Source: an uncultured Alphaproteobacteria bacterium (GTDB lineage Bacteria; Pseudomonadota; Alphaproteobacteria; CAAHEQ01; UBA3637). Taken from it: a stretch of DNA of 64,000 nt. Below the pieces are notes generated by a model, which saw only the letters and a list, made by a program, of their open reading frames with translations, made no database searches and was not told the DNA's origin. Where the stretch lies: contig CANQUX010000003.1 of the NCBI GenBank assembly GCA_947627155.1, forward strand, positions 62,001-126,000. The letters run 5' to 3'. This document shows positions 43,112-51,961 of this stretch, piece after piece (the stretch's first letter is position 1; each line of letters starts with the position of its first letter). The position numbers and the translations under genes were made by a program.

Positions 43112-45064
43112 TCAAAAAAAGCTGTACGGGTCAATGTCAAGTCGCACATCAACGCTTGCGGGTACTTGTAATAACTCTTTCCATTGTTTTAAAATGCTTT
43201 GCAAACGGCAGTTTTTCGGCGCTTTGACCAACAGACGAAAGCGATATTTGTTGCGTAACACACTCAACGGCGCCGCTACGGGGCCTAAAATTTCCAAGTC
43301 GCTTATTTTAGGCGCCGTCAGGGCAATTTGTCGCGCCGTTTGATAAGCCCGCGCCTGATGCTTCGAACTGACAATAAAAGCAGCCAATCGCCCGAAGGGA
43401 GGCATTTTAAGCAATTGTCGGGCTTTCATTTCTTCCGTTAAAAACAACGTGCGATCATTTTTTTGCAGGGCTTGGATAATTAAATTATCTGGCGCAAAGG
43501 TTTGAATGATTGCCGTTCCTTTTTTTTGTTCGCGGCCGGCGCGCCCCATGACCTGTTGTAACAGCTGAAACGTTCGTTCGCCCGCGCGTAAATCACCGCC
43601 CGAAAGACCCATATCGGCATCAATAATACCGACAAGCGTTAAATCGGCAAAATGGTGTCCTTTTGCCAAAATTTGCGTGCCGATAAGAATATCCAGCTCA
43701 TGCAGTGAAATTTTCTGTAAAATAGCCTCAAACTCTTTCATATTTGTCAGCGTATCGGAAGTAATAAGCGCCGTTCGCGCCGTGGGGAACAGCAGTTGCG
43801 TTTCTTCGGCGATTCGCTCAACGCCCGGCCCGCAGGAAACAAACATATTTTCCGCGCCGCATTTCGGGCAGAGCGGCGGCATTTTGCGTTCATATCCGCA
43901 ATGATGACAAAGCAATTTTTTCTTTTGCTTATGTTCAATCAGCCATGCGCTGCAATGCGGACATTTTAAGCGTTCGCCGCAGGCACGGCATAAAATTAAA
44001 GGCGCATATCCCCGTCGGTTTAAAAAGAGCAAGCTTTGATTGCCCGCGGCCAGATTTTGCCGTAAATGCGTTTCCAACAGCGGAGAAATAAACCGAACGG
44101 TGCCTTTTGTTTTTTGACGCATATCCGCCAGCAGAATATCGGGCATAACGGCGCCGGCGAATCGTTCGGGCAGAACAATATGCGCATATTTTTTCTCGCG
44201 CACATTCGCTACGGTTTCAATACTGGGGGTTGCCGAAGCCAAAATCACGGGTGCATCGGCAATTTTGCCCCGCACGACGGCCATATCGCGTGCCTGATAT
44301 AAAACACCGTCCTCCTGCTTATAAGAAGAATCGTGTTCTTCATCAACCACAATGAGTTTTAAGTTTTGAAACGGCAGAAAAAGGGCTGATCGCGCCCCTA
44401 CCACAATTTGCGCTTTGCCGGTAAAAACGCTTTGCCACGTATCGCGACGCTGCTTCACGGTTAATGACGAATGCCAAACGGCCGGCAACACGCCGAATCG
44501 TCGTTCAAAGCGATGAAGCCACGCGCTCGTGAGCGTGATTTCGGGCAATAAAACCAACGCTTGCGCCTGTGTGCGAAACAGATGAGCCAGTAATTCAAAA
44601 TAAACCTCCGTTTTGCCCGAACCGGTAACGCCGTCGAGCAGAGAAACATGAAATCCGTTTAAGTTTTCCGATAATTTTTGAACAGCATTTTTTTGGGCCT
44701 CCGAAAAAGCAATTTTTGAAAAATCGGGCATGGGGGGCAAAAAAGTCAACGGTTTTTTGCTTTGTTTTTGAATATCGGCGCATAACACCATTTTTAAAAC
44801 GGCCCCGAGCGGCGAAACGGTATAAGAAGCAACCCAGTTGACAAAATCAAGCGTTTGTTGCGGTAAAATCGGCATACTTAAAGGCGTTACGGTTTTGAGT
44901 TTCTCAACGGGAAAAGCGTTATCGGGCGTTTTATTCCACACCACGCCGAGTTGCGTTTTGCGACCGAACGGCGCACACACGAACGTGCCGCAGGGCAGGG
45001 GCGATTCGCTTAAATAATCAAAACAATCCAAAGGGGCGGGAAATAAAACAGATAATCGTTGCAT
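43112..45064 (-). CDS. priA: Primosomal protein N' (PriA helicase)
   Basis: 650 aa, a little short for PriA. N-terminal DNA-binding region, then helicase: Walker A DGVTGSGKTEVYF (about 143), VVDEEHDSSYKQEDG (about 237), SATPSIET (about 277). Zinc-binding cysteine pairs are in CRACGERLKCPHCSAW (about 358) and CHHCGYERKMPPLCPKCGAE, and the motif VI region is GRAGREQKKG. It restarts replication at stalled forks. Divergent from xerC across 43 bases, a common alphaproteobacterial pair. Confidence 0.95.
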   Translation of the reverse strand: MQRLSVLFPAPLDCFDYLSESPLPCGTFVCAPFGRKTQLGVVWNKTPDNAFPVEKLKTVTPLSMPILPQQTLDFVNWVASYTVSPLGAVLKMVLCADIQKQSKKPLTFLPPMPDFSKIAFSEAQKNAVQKLSENLNGFHVSLLDGVTGSGKTEVYFELLAHLFRTQAQALVLLPEITLTSAWLHRFERRFGVLPAVWHSSLTVKQRRDTWQSVFTGKAQIVVGARSALFLPFQNLKLIVVDEEHDSSYKQEDGVLYQARDMAVVRGKIADAPVILASATPSIETVANVREKKYAHIVLPERFAGAVMPDILLADMRQKTKGTVRFISPLLETHLRQNLAAGNQSLLFLNRRGYAPLILCRACGERLKCPHCSAWLIEHKQKKKLLCHHCGYERKMPPLCPKCGAENMFVSCGPGVERIAEETQLLFPTARTALITSDTLTNMKEFEAILQKISLHELDILIGTQILAKGHHFADLTLVGIIDADMGLSGGDLRAGERTFQLLQQVMGRAGREQKKGTAIIQTFAPDNLIIQALQKNDRTLFLTEEMKARQLLKMPPFGRLAAFIVSSKHQARAYQTARQIALTAPKISDLEILGPVAAPLSVLRNKYRFRLLVKAPKNCRLQSILKQWKELLQVPASVDVRLDIDPYSFF

Positions 45065-45107
45065 TTTTTTTGTAAAATCCTATAATATTTCATAAAGGAT
45101 AACAGAA

Positions 45108-46067
45108 ATGAAAGAAAATTACAACCCTTTTAAAGAAACCTGTGATACAAAAACAATTGCTTTACTTGAAAATTGGCAAAAACATTTATTGTTAGATCGG
45201 CGCGTTTCAACGCATACCACCGATTCATACGATTTTGACCTGAAAGCGTTTATGTGCTTTTTAAAAGATCATTTGGGCGAAAAAGTCACGTTATCCGCTT
45301 TAAAAAAACTCACCGTTACCGATTTTCGGGCTTTTTTGGTGTGGCGCAGCAGCCAAAAAATAGCGCGATCGAGTTTGTCGCGGGAAATGTCGGCCATTCG
45401 CAATTTTTTTAAGTTTTGTTCCAAAGAAGAAATATTTGAAAATCAATCGGTGATGTCGGTGCGAACGGGCGGTGCCGCCAAAATGATGCCGCATCCGTTA
45501 TCGGTAGGCGATGCGCAAGCCTTTTTAGACGCCGTTTCGGCAGTTGTGAAAGAAGAGTGGCAGGTTAAAAGAGACAAAGCGCTTTATTATTTGTTATACG
45601 GCTGCGGGTTGCGTATCGGGGAGGCGCTTTCGCTCAATATTGCAGATTTTCCGAAAAATGCCGATGCGTTTGTGATTACGGGAAAAGGCAACAAGCAGCG
45701 ATTGGTTCCCTTATTGCCGATTGTTAATCAGGCGGTTTTTGCGTGGATTAAAGTCCATCCGTTACCGATCGGTTCATCGCCGTTGTTTGTCGGATCACGA
45801 GGGGAGCGGTTAAATGCGGGTGTGGTGCAACGGAACGTGCGCTATATTCGTCGCTATTTGAATTTGCCCGATACCGTCACGCCGCACGCGCTTCGGCACA
45901 GTTTTGCAACGCATATATTGGAGGGCGGCGGTGATTTGCGAACGGTGCAGGAGTTATTGGGGCATTCATCGCTTTCGGCAACGCAAAGATATACGCAAAT
46001 TAACCGTGAGCATATGTTAGAAGTTTATGATGAAGCGCATCCGCGCACAAAAATGAGTAAAAATTAA
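45108..46067 (+). CDS. xerC: Xer-family tyrosine recombinase
   Basis: 319 aa. A SAM-like N-terminal core-binding domain (about 18-110) precedes the catalytic domain: Arg in GCGLRIGEALSL (about 167), Lys in TGKGNKQR, HALRHSFATHIL (about 266), the second His in LLGHSSLSATQRYT (about 290) and the nucleophilic Tyr in that segment. It resolves chromosome dimers at dif with its partner. Assignment to XerC rather than XerD rests on N-terminal pattern and on the priA neighbour. AAAGGA precedes the ATG by 8 bases. No att or integron features lie beside it. Confidence 0.9.
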   Translation: MKENYNPFKETCDTKTIALLENWQKHLLLDRRVSTHTTDSYDFDLKAFMCFLKDHLGEKVTLSALKKLTVTDFRAFLVWRSSQKIARSSLSREMSAIRNFFKFCSKEEIFENQSVMSVRTGGAAKMMPHPLSVGDAQAFLDAVSAVVKEEWQVKRDKALYYLLYGCGLRIGEALSLNIADFPKNADAFVITGKGNKQRLVPLLPIVNQAVFAWIKVHPLPIGSSPLFVGSRGERLNAGVVQRNVRYIRRYLNLPDTVTPHALRHSFATHILEGGGDLRTVQELLGHSSLSATQRYTQINREHMLEVYDEAHPRTKMSKN

Positions 46068-46129
46068 AAAAACGCTTTACGAAAAAGAGAAAATATGATA
46101 AAATGGAATAAGATAAAAAGGAGTTTGCC

Positions 46130-46417
46130 ATGATAAAAAAAACAAAAACCTCGAACAGTCCGATAAAAACCTCGGAAGAAACAATGGTTCCGGAAGGAAG
46201 TGACGGTTTAATCCGGCGGTTGGCGGTTGCGGAAAAAGAGGGTGCTCAGGCAACATGGCAAGCAATGGCATATAATACCCTTCTTGTGCTGGATCCGATT
46301 TATAATATTTCTCGAACGGCCTTTGCGTGCGGAGAATATTTTGTGAAAAACGATCAAAAAAGCTTTACGGATGCGAGCGGCCTGAGTAAAATAAGAGATG
46401 AAGGACGGATGGCATAG
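46130..46417 (+). CDS. Small hypothetical protein
   Basis: 95 aa. AAGGAG is 6 bases before the ATG. A charged start is followed by a helical segment (about 27-70; EKEGAQATWQAMAYNTLLVL), then FACGEYFVKND. No family recognised. Its TAG overlaps the GTG of the next gene, so the pair is coupled. Confidence 0.6.
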   Translation: MIKKTKTSNSPIKTSEETMVPEGSDGLIRRLAVAEKEGAQATWQAMAYNTLLVLDPIYNISRTAFACGEYFVKNDQKSFTDASGLSKIRDEGRMA

Positions 46418-46758
46418 TGCAAGATTCATCGGAGATTTTTGTTGAAAAGGAAGATGCCTATGTTGCTCTGCCCACAACGGAAGATGAGGTAATTTTTGCC
46501 ATATCCGTTAAAACGGGTGAGCCCAAAGCGCCGCATTTGTTATATGACGGCGATGAACATGCGTTATTATATCGTGATGAAAATGATGTTGTGTTGTTGG
46601 ATTATTTAAACAGCGAAGTACAAAGAATGTTGCAAGGCGCGCAAAAAATTTACGTTGCCGAAATTGATTATAAAGAAAAACAGTTAATTCGAGATTATAC
46701 GGTACCGGTTGAAAAAGTTTCAACATACCCGATTAATTTGGCGCCTTATTTTGATTAA
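46417..46758 (+). CDS. Small hypothetical, paralogue of 40354 protein
   Basis: 113 aa, acidic. It starts at a GTG overlapping the upstream TAG by one base, with AAGGACGG 8 bases before. It matches the basic protein encoded at 40354-40683 nearly end to end, best at VAEIDYxEKQLIRDYTVPVE. The opposite net charge of two family members is notable. A GC-rich hairpin with a T8 run (46781-46805) follows. Function unknown. Confidence 0.68.
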   Translation: MQDSSEIFVEKEDAYVALPTTEDEVIFAISVKTGEPKAPHLLYDGDEHALLYRDENDVVLLDYLNSEVQRMLQGAQKIYVAEIDYKEKQLIRDYTVPVEKVSTYPINLAPYFD

Positions 46759-46803
46759 AGTGCGTTAATAAAAATAAATGCCTGCTTGCGAAAGCGGTTT
46801 TTT

Positions 46804-47994
46804 TTAATGTTGAATGTCTAAACTGATTGGGTGAGTTAACAAAGAATTGGGTTCCTCATTGGTTTCAACAAGTTGCGTACCGACCAGTTTTAATGTTGTT
46901 AAAGTACCGCCGGAGTTGTTTGCTTTCCCGGATTCTTCGGCGTTATTTTCATTCGGTACTTTCGATGTGGCAGTTTTTTCTGCTCCTTTTGTTTCATTGG
47001 AAACCGTTTGAGTATTATCCTGATTTGTTTTTTCCCCGTTTAATTCCCTGGAATATTTTTGTGCTTCGTGAAGATCTTTTATCAGTAGCGATGCCTCATA
47101 AGAAGGGCCTGTCGTGTCTTTACCCATCTCTTTAAGTTTCTTAATTTCCTCCATTTTCATGTCAATTTGCGGAGTGAGGCGCTGTATATCTCGTTCAGCA
47201 TTTTCATATTTACGTCTCTCGGCAAGGCTTTTCTGTGCGCCATGAAGATCTTTTATCAGTAGCGATGCCTCATAAGAAGGACCTGTCGTGTCTTTATCCA
47301 TCTCTTTAAGTTTCTCAATTTCCTTCATTTTCATGTCAATTTGCGGAGTGAGGCGCAGTATATTTTTTTCGGCATTTTTCATGTCTTCAATTTCTTGTAA
47401 ATGTTTTTGCGCTTCATGAAGCTCACTGATCAGTTGCATTTGCTTATAAGAAGCGTTTACGCCGAGTTGTTCTATCATGTGAAGTTGTTGCGTTATGCGC
47501 TGTATGTTTTGCTCGGTTTTTTCTTGTAACCGATTGATCACGTTGTTTTCCGGCGCTGCTTGCTGTTGTGTCTGTTGCGACGCTTCTTCTTGTTGTTGTA
47601 GCTGTTGTATCACTGCTTCTTGTTGTAGCTGTTGCGGCACTGCTTCCTGATGTATCCGTCTCGGTGCCGCTTTCTGTCGTATCCGGTTCGGTGCTGTTTT
47701 CTGTCGTGTCCGGCTCGGTGCCGCTTTCTGTCGAGTCTGTTGCGGCGCTGCTTGCTGTTGTGTCTGTTGCGGCACTGCTTGCTGTTGTGCAGAATTAGCA
47801 GTTGCATTTACTTCTTCTTTATCTGCTAATCCAAACCAACGACCGACCATGGAATTTTTTATCCAACCCCACAAACCGGGCTCATTATTTCCCTCATCTT
47901 GCAGACCGAATGTTCTGCCAAGCATGGAATTACGTGTCCAATCCCAGGCTAACGCAAACCACGATTTGTTGTCATCTTTATTATCACCGGCCAT
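46804..47994 (-). CDS. Gln-rich repeat protein (island gene 4)
   Basis: 396 aa from the ATG at 47994 with AAGGAG; a longer frame is unlikely. The N-terminus duplicates a Trp motif, WDWTRNSMLGRTFGL and WGWIKNSMVGRWFGL. A Gln/Ala/Pro/Arg-rich stretch follows (about 65-145; units of QQxAPxxTRQKA). Then come three coiled-coil repeats: one of 48 residues (TEQNIQRITQQLHMIEQLGV start) and two of about 58 (AExxIxRLTPQIDMKM start, TTGPSYEASLLIKDLH middle). The tail EAQKYSRELNGEKTNQ is shared with the gene at 48102. No signal peptide or membrane helix. Perhaps a secreted effector or structural protein; function unknown. Confidence 0.75.
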   Translation of the reverse strand: MAGDNKDDNKSWFALAWDWTRNSMLGRTFGLQDEGNNEPGLWGWIKNSMVGRWFGLADKEEVNATANSAQQQAVPQQTQQQAAPQQTRQKAAPSRTRQKTAPNRIRQKAAPRRIHQEAVPQQLQQEAVIQQLQQQEEASQQTQQQAAPENNVINRLQEKTEQNIQRITQQLHMIEQLGVNASYKQMQLISELHEAQKHLQEIEDMKNAEKNILRLTPQIDMKMKEIEKLKEMDKDTTGPSYEASLLIKDLHGAQKSLAERRKYENAERDIQRLTPQIDMKMEEIKKLKEMGKDTTGPSYEASLLIKDLHEAQKYSRELNGEKTNQDNTQTVSNETKGAEKTATSKVPNENNAEESGKANNSGGTLTTLKLVGTQLVETNEEPNSLLTHPISLDIQH

Positions 47995-48032
47995 TTTAGA
48001 CTCCTTATGTCTGATGTTATTTAAGTTACTAA

Positions 48033-48061
48033 AGTATATCACAAAAAGGAATCCCTGTCAA
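48033..48061 (-). promoter_or_regulatory. Promoter of island gene 4
   Basis: On the minus strand TTGACA (48056-48061), 17 bases, TATACT (48033-48038). Flank and spacer (CGTTGACAGGGATTCCTTTT) are identical to those of the promoter at 49861-49889, so they are duplicates. Confidence 0.8.
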
Positions 48062-48101
48062 CGAAAAAAAATGAGCCGTTTTTGGGGATTTTTTTTAGTA
48101 T

Positions 48102-49832
48102 TTATGCAAGTTCTAAACCGGTTGTGCGGAATTGATAATTTGTTTCATTATCAACTTTGGTACCGGCAAGGTTTAATGTTGTTAAACTGTTGCCGGATTC
48201 GCTTGTTTTACCGGATTCTTCGGTATTTGAATGCATATCATCAGATTTTGATAGGGCAGTATTGTCAGAAGTAATTTTGTTTTCCTCCGGCACTTTCGGC
48301 GCGGCCGGGCTTTCTGTTTCTGCCGTTTTGTCGGAAGTATCGGCCTTTGCGGCATTACTCATATTCTTTTCATTCGGCACTTTCGGTGCGGCCGGACTTT
48401 CTGCTTCTTTTGTTGAGGCAAGTTGTTTGTTGGAAGTTGGTTGCGTCTTGCCCTGATTTGTTTTTTCTCCGTTTAATTCTCTTGAATATTTTTGTGCTTC
48501 ATGCAGATCGGCCATCAGTTGCATTTTCTCATAAGAAGTGCCTGTGCCGTTTTGTTTCATCTCATGAAGTTGTTGCTTTAAGCTCTGTATGTTTTGTTCA
48601 GCAGTTTCATATTTAATCCTCTCGGCAAGGCTCTCTTGCGTTTCATGCAGATTGGCCATCACTTGCATTTTGTCATGAGAAGTGCCTGTGCCGTTTTGTT
48701 TCATCTCATGAAGTTGTTGCTTTAAGCTCTGTATGTCTTGTTCAGCATTGTTCATGTTTTCAAATTTTGTTTTCATTTCTTGCGCTTCATGAAGATCGGC
48801 CATCACTTGCATTTTGTCATAAGAAGTGCCTGTACCTTTTTGTTCCATCTCATGAAGTTGTTGCGTTTTGCTCTGTATGTTTTGTTCAGCAGTTTCACGC
48901 CCCTGTGTAATCTTGTTTTTCGACGCTTCGGTGTTTTCTTGGTTGCGTTCTAAGTTAGCTCCCTTGTTAAATTGCTGTATGAGGCTGTTTGTGTCCTGCT
49001 TTACTTCTTGCTCTATTGATTCACCGTTAGCATTTTTTTCAGTATAGCTGTCTTTTACGCTTCCGCCTTGTTTCTCTACTTTATCTTTTGTGGCCGCCAT
49101 GGCTTTTTCCTCAATATTTGCGTGCCGGGCAGCTACACGATATTTGTCGGCAGCTTCTGTATCTCCCCGCTCACGCGCCTCTTCTTCTAAACGCCGAAAT
49201 TTTTCTGCTTCTCGTTTTTTTTGCTCTATTCCTTCTTGCAATGATTGTAATCTGTATGCCTGTTGTAATTCCGGCGGTAATTTTTCGGCATTTTTATCAA
49301 TTTGTTGCATCCAGTTAAGCATCATTTGCGGCGTTTCGTTTATATGACGCAAAATTTCTTCTTTGGAGCTGTGTTCCCAATCAAAATGATCATATTTGCT
49401 CCAAAAATCACTGTAATCTTTAGCGGCTTGCAACTTAATTTGTGCAATTTGTTGCGCTGTTAAAACCTGTTGCTGATCTTGATGAATTTGCGCTTGTATT
49501 AACGCTTCTTTTTTATCGTTTCCCGACGTTTTTACGCTTTTAAACGATTCTTGGTAGTAAGAGTATACCCGGGGGGGGGTATTCTGCATCGCATTTTCCC
49601 GGCTTCCTGCCGGCAATTCCGCCAAAGCCGTGCGCAACATTTCATCACAAGCGGCTTTACTTGTTTCATTCGGATTTGTGTGATACGAATCGATTAAAGA
49701 AGCTAAATCTGCCATTTGCGCTTGAAACTTTGCCATTGATTCATCTGTTAAAACAACGGTTGCCTTGTTTTGAGACATTATCGGCGCTTTGGGTAAATTT
49801 AAACGTGATAGGACTTGCGTGGCTGATGGCAT
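48102..49832 (-). CDS. Coiled-coil 48-residue repeat protein (island gene 3)
   Basis: 576 aa. A domain shared with the gene at 49967 (about 120-200: QAQIHQDQQQVLTAQQIAQI and the FDWEH region) is followed by a helical Glu/Lys-rich part and three tandem 48-residue repeats (about 300-445; consensus AEQNIQSLKQQLHEMKQNGT then GTSYxKMQxMADLHEAQ). The C-terminus is Ser/Thr/Ala-rich and repeats ESPAAPKVP. A C9 tract lies near codon 90. RBS AAGGAG. No signal peptide. The tandem repeats should make the gene prone to length change by recombination. Confidence 0.78.
   Translation of the reverse strand: MPSATQVLSRLNLPKAPIMSQNKATVVLTDESMAKFQAQMADLASLIDSYHTNPNETSKAACDEMLRTALAELPAGSRENAMQNTPPRVYSYYQESFKSVKTSGNDKKEALIQAQIHQDQQQVLTAQQIAQIKLQAAKDYSDFWSKYDHFDWEHSSKEEILRHINETPQMMLNWMQQIDKNAEKLPPELQQAYRLQSLQEGIEQKKREAEKFRRLEEEARERGDTEAADKYRVAARHANIEEKAMAATKDKVEKQGGSVKDSYTEKNANGESIEQEVKQDTNSLIQQFNKGANLERNQENTEASKNKITQGRETAEQNIQSKTQQLHEMEQKGTGTSYDKMQVMADLHEAQEMKTKFENMNNAEQDIQSLKQQLHEMKQNGTGTSHDKMQVMANLHETQESLAERIKYETAEQNIQSLKQQLHEMKQNGTGTSYEKMQLMADLHEAQKYSRELNGEKTNQGKTQPTSNKQLASTKEAESPAAPKVPNEKNMSNAAKADTSDKTAETESPAAPKVPEENKITSDNTALSKSDDMHSNTEESGKTSESGNSLTTLNLAGTKVDNETNYQFRTTGLELA
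49571..49579 (-). repeat. C9 homopolymer within coding sequence
   Basis: Nine G on the plus strand read as AAT ACC CCC CCC CGG in frame (Asn-Thr-Pro-Pro-Arg). Gain or loss of one base by slippage would shift the frame after about codon 90. The paralogue at 49967 has ordinary codons at the matching place (QNYGIRTYW). Confidence 0.9.
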
Positions 49833-49860
49833 TTAAACTCTCCTTAATAAATTCTTAATA

Positions 49861-49889
49861 ATTGTATCATAAAAAGGAATCCCTGTCAA
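49861..49889 (-). promoter_or_regulatory. Promoter of island gene 3
   Basis: On the minus strand TTGACA (49884-49889), 17 bases, TACAAT (49861-49866). It duplicates the promoter of island gene 4. Confidence 0.8.
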
Positions 49890-49966
49890 CGAAAAAAAAG
49901 TGAATAAACATAAGCCCTTTTTTGAAAGATGTTTTAATGATTCACGCTGTTTTATTTTTGGTGGCA

Positions 49967-51634
49967 TTAACACATTGTATTTTGTCCCCTTTGGATCAGA
50001 ACTTGATTTCCTGTACTTTGTTGTGTGTTTGATAAACCGGCTAACAGTGCAGATAAATTTGATTCCGGCGGAGTGGGTGCCTGAACGAGGACTTCTTCCG
50101 TAGTTGCAGTTGCTTCCGTGGTTGCGGTTGCTTCCGATGGTGCGTGCGTGGCAGGTTTGGCAGAGGCTGTGTTTTGTGCCGGTTGTTGGTCAGGAGAATC
50201 TTTTATTTCGGGCACATCAGGCGCTTTCGGTGTATTTAAGCCTTTTAATGCCTCTGCCAATAGCACTTTCTTTTCTTCCGGTTGCTTTGCAGCTGCGGTA
50301 TTATTTTTTTCGGGCGTGTTTGACGTTACCATATTTTTCTGTTCAGGTGCGCTGGGTATATTCAACTCGTTTAATTTTGATAATATGTCTTTATCTTGCG
50401 CAGTGAGTGTTGATTTCTCTTCCAATGGTTGCGCGTTGAGTGTACTTACAGCACTTTGTAATTTTTGAGCAGCTGTTATATCGGAGGATAATGTCGTTCG
50501 GCTCTCATCGTGAACGAGCGTGTTGTTAAAAACAGCTGAAAGTGATATTGCCTGTTTTTTTGAACCATTTACTGTTTTGTTATTTTCAATTGTTTGTTCT
50601 TGCGATTGGTGAGTCAAACTTTGTGCTGTTGCATTAACATTTTTTCCGTTGACGCGGTTATTATCGGCTTCACTCAAATAAGCTGTTGTTGATTTTGCCT
50701 GCTGTTTTGAATTATTCATAACACGGCTCTGTTGCGTGTTGTTTGCTTGGTGAGCTACTGTTTCCCTTAATTCATTAGATTGGTTCTCTAATTGTTTGCT
50801 TGCTGTGACAAGCCCTCTACTGTCTTTTGCATTGGCTACATTTTGTTTAAATATCTCGGTATTTTTTTGTTCCTGTTGTAAAATTTGATAATGCCGACTT
50901 GCTTGTTTTCTTTCTTCTTCCGTTGCGTTGGGATTATTCATAATCGCCAACATTTCTTTCTTTTTCTCTTCAATATCTTTTAATTTCTGCCGGGCTTGTT
51001 CTTGAAGGACTATTTGAGCTTCGTTAAACGGCTTTGTTTTGGCTGTTTGCTCCATATCTTGTGCCCACTGCGGCATTTTTTTCAATTCATCTTGCATCCA
51101 CTTTTCTCTTTGGGCAGCAGAGGCATGAATATAGTCAAAATTGTTGTGATCTTTCCAAGTTTTATTGTAATCGTTGATGGCTTGTTGTTTAATTTGTGCA
51201 ATTTGTTGCGCCGTTAAAACGGCTTGCTGTTCTTGATGAAACTGTGCCTGATTTAAATCTTTGTTTTGATCGGTTAATGTGTTTTTTCCCGCTTTCATAT
51301 CTTCCCAATAGGTGCGAATACCGTAATTTTGCATCATTCTTTCGCAATCCGGTAACGGTATAGATGCCGCAGCAGTGCTGACGGCATTTGTTAAACGCGT
51401 TGAGATTTGAGCCCGTAACTCCAAGTCTTGCGGATTTTTTTCCAATGTTTGAATCAAGGAAGAAATGTTATTTAATTCCGCCTTAAAAGTCTCTTGAGAC
51501 TTCTCGACTTCACCGTTGAACTGCACGGCGGTGTTGTTTTTCGCAGGAAACGGCATTGGCGGAAAATAAGAATCACGCAATTTTTCAATAGTGCTTTGTT
51601 CTTGCAATGGATTTAGACGGGAATTATCGGGCAT
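49967..51634 (-). CDS. Gln/Asn-rich protein with shared island domain (island gene 2)
   Basis: 555 aa. It shares with island gene 3 the block QAQFHQEQQAVLTAQQIAQI followed by a DYxxxW...FDxxH pattern (about 130-175), and its start SRLNPLQEQSTIEKL is likewise polar. The middle is helical (KKKEMLAIMNNP region), then a long Asn/Gln/Ser/Thr-rich stretch with NNTQQSRVMNNSKQQ; the C-terminal part has short KxPEEKK and TATTEATATTEE repeats. No signal peptide. Presumably disordered outside the shared domain. Its role is unknown, likely similar to its neighbours. About 130 bases after its stop contain only the next promoter. Confidence 0.75.
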   Translation of the reverse strand: MPDNSRLNPLQEQSTIEKLRDSYFPPMPFPAKNNTAVQFNGEVEKSQETFKAELNNISSLIQTLEKNPQDLELRAQISTRLTNAVSTAAASIPLPDCERMMQNYGIRTYWEDMKAGKNTLTDQNKDLNQAQFHQEQQAVLTAQQIAQIKQQAINDYNKTWKDHNNFDYIHASAAQREKWMQDELKKMPQWAQDMEQTAKTKPFNEAQIVLQEQARQKLKDIEEKKKEMLAIMNNPNATEEERKQASRHYQILQQEQKNTEIFKQNVANAKDSRGLVTASKQLENQSNELRETVAHQANNTQQSRVMNNSKQQAKSTTAYLSEADNNRVNGKNVNATAQSLTHQSQEQTIENNKTVNGSKKQAISLSAVFNNTLVHDESRTTLSSDITAAQKLQSAVSTLNAQPLEEKSTLTAQDKDILSKLNELNIPSAPEQKNMVTSNTPEKNNTAAAKQPEEKKVLLAEALKGLNTPKAPDVPEIKDSPDQQPAQNTASAKPATHAPSEATATTEATATTEEVLVQAPTPPESNLSALLAGLSNTQQSTGNQVLIQRGQNTMC

Positions 51635-51663
51635 GACTAAACTCCTTTAATAATCTGTTAACT

Positions 51664-51692
51664 AATTTAACATGAATTAAAAGGAGCGTCAA
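51664..51692 (-). promoter_or_regulatory. Promoter of island gene 2
   Basis: On the minus strand TTGACG (51687-51692), 17 bases, TAAATT (51664-51669), 30 bases before the ATG. Confidence 0.6.
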
Positions 51693-51961
51693 CAGAAAAA
51701 AAAGGACAAAAAAGTCTTCTCTTTCAAAGGGCTGCTATGCTTGAAAAGAGAAAAAACACGGAAAGAAAATGTTAACTTTTTAGTAGGCTTTTTGACAAAA
51801 AATAAACGCTTTTTAAGCATATTTTCGGGAAAAATTAAAAAGCAGGTGCATGAAACAGGCGCAAAAAACAGTCTGAACAAACAAATCAGATATATTAGGA
51901 GCGCACAAAAAAACAGGCATCTTTTTCAAAATGCCTGCTTTTTTTATGCAAAAATTTAAAT
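51693..51961. other. Intergenic region in repeat-protein island
   Basis: About 270 bases with no convincing gene. A 72-codon frame (51741-51959) has no RBS and runs through the terminator. The only structure seen is the hairpin at 51914-51937. Confidence 0.5.
51907..51945. terminator. Terminator of island gene 1
   Basis: CAGGCAT (51914-51920) pairs with ATGCCTG (51931-51937); flanked by A7 and T7 runs, so it can work in both directions. It lies just after the stop at 51962 on the minus strand. Confidence 0.8.

Noticed and set aside
49900-50103. A 67-codon plus-strand frame near the island
   Set aside because: It is largely antisense to the 49967 gene and has no ribosome site.
51741-51959. 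A 72-codon plus-strand frame in the island
   Set aside because: It has no ribosome site or homologous feature and includes the terminator hairpin.
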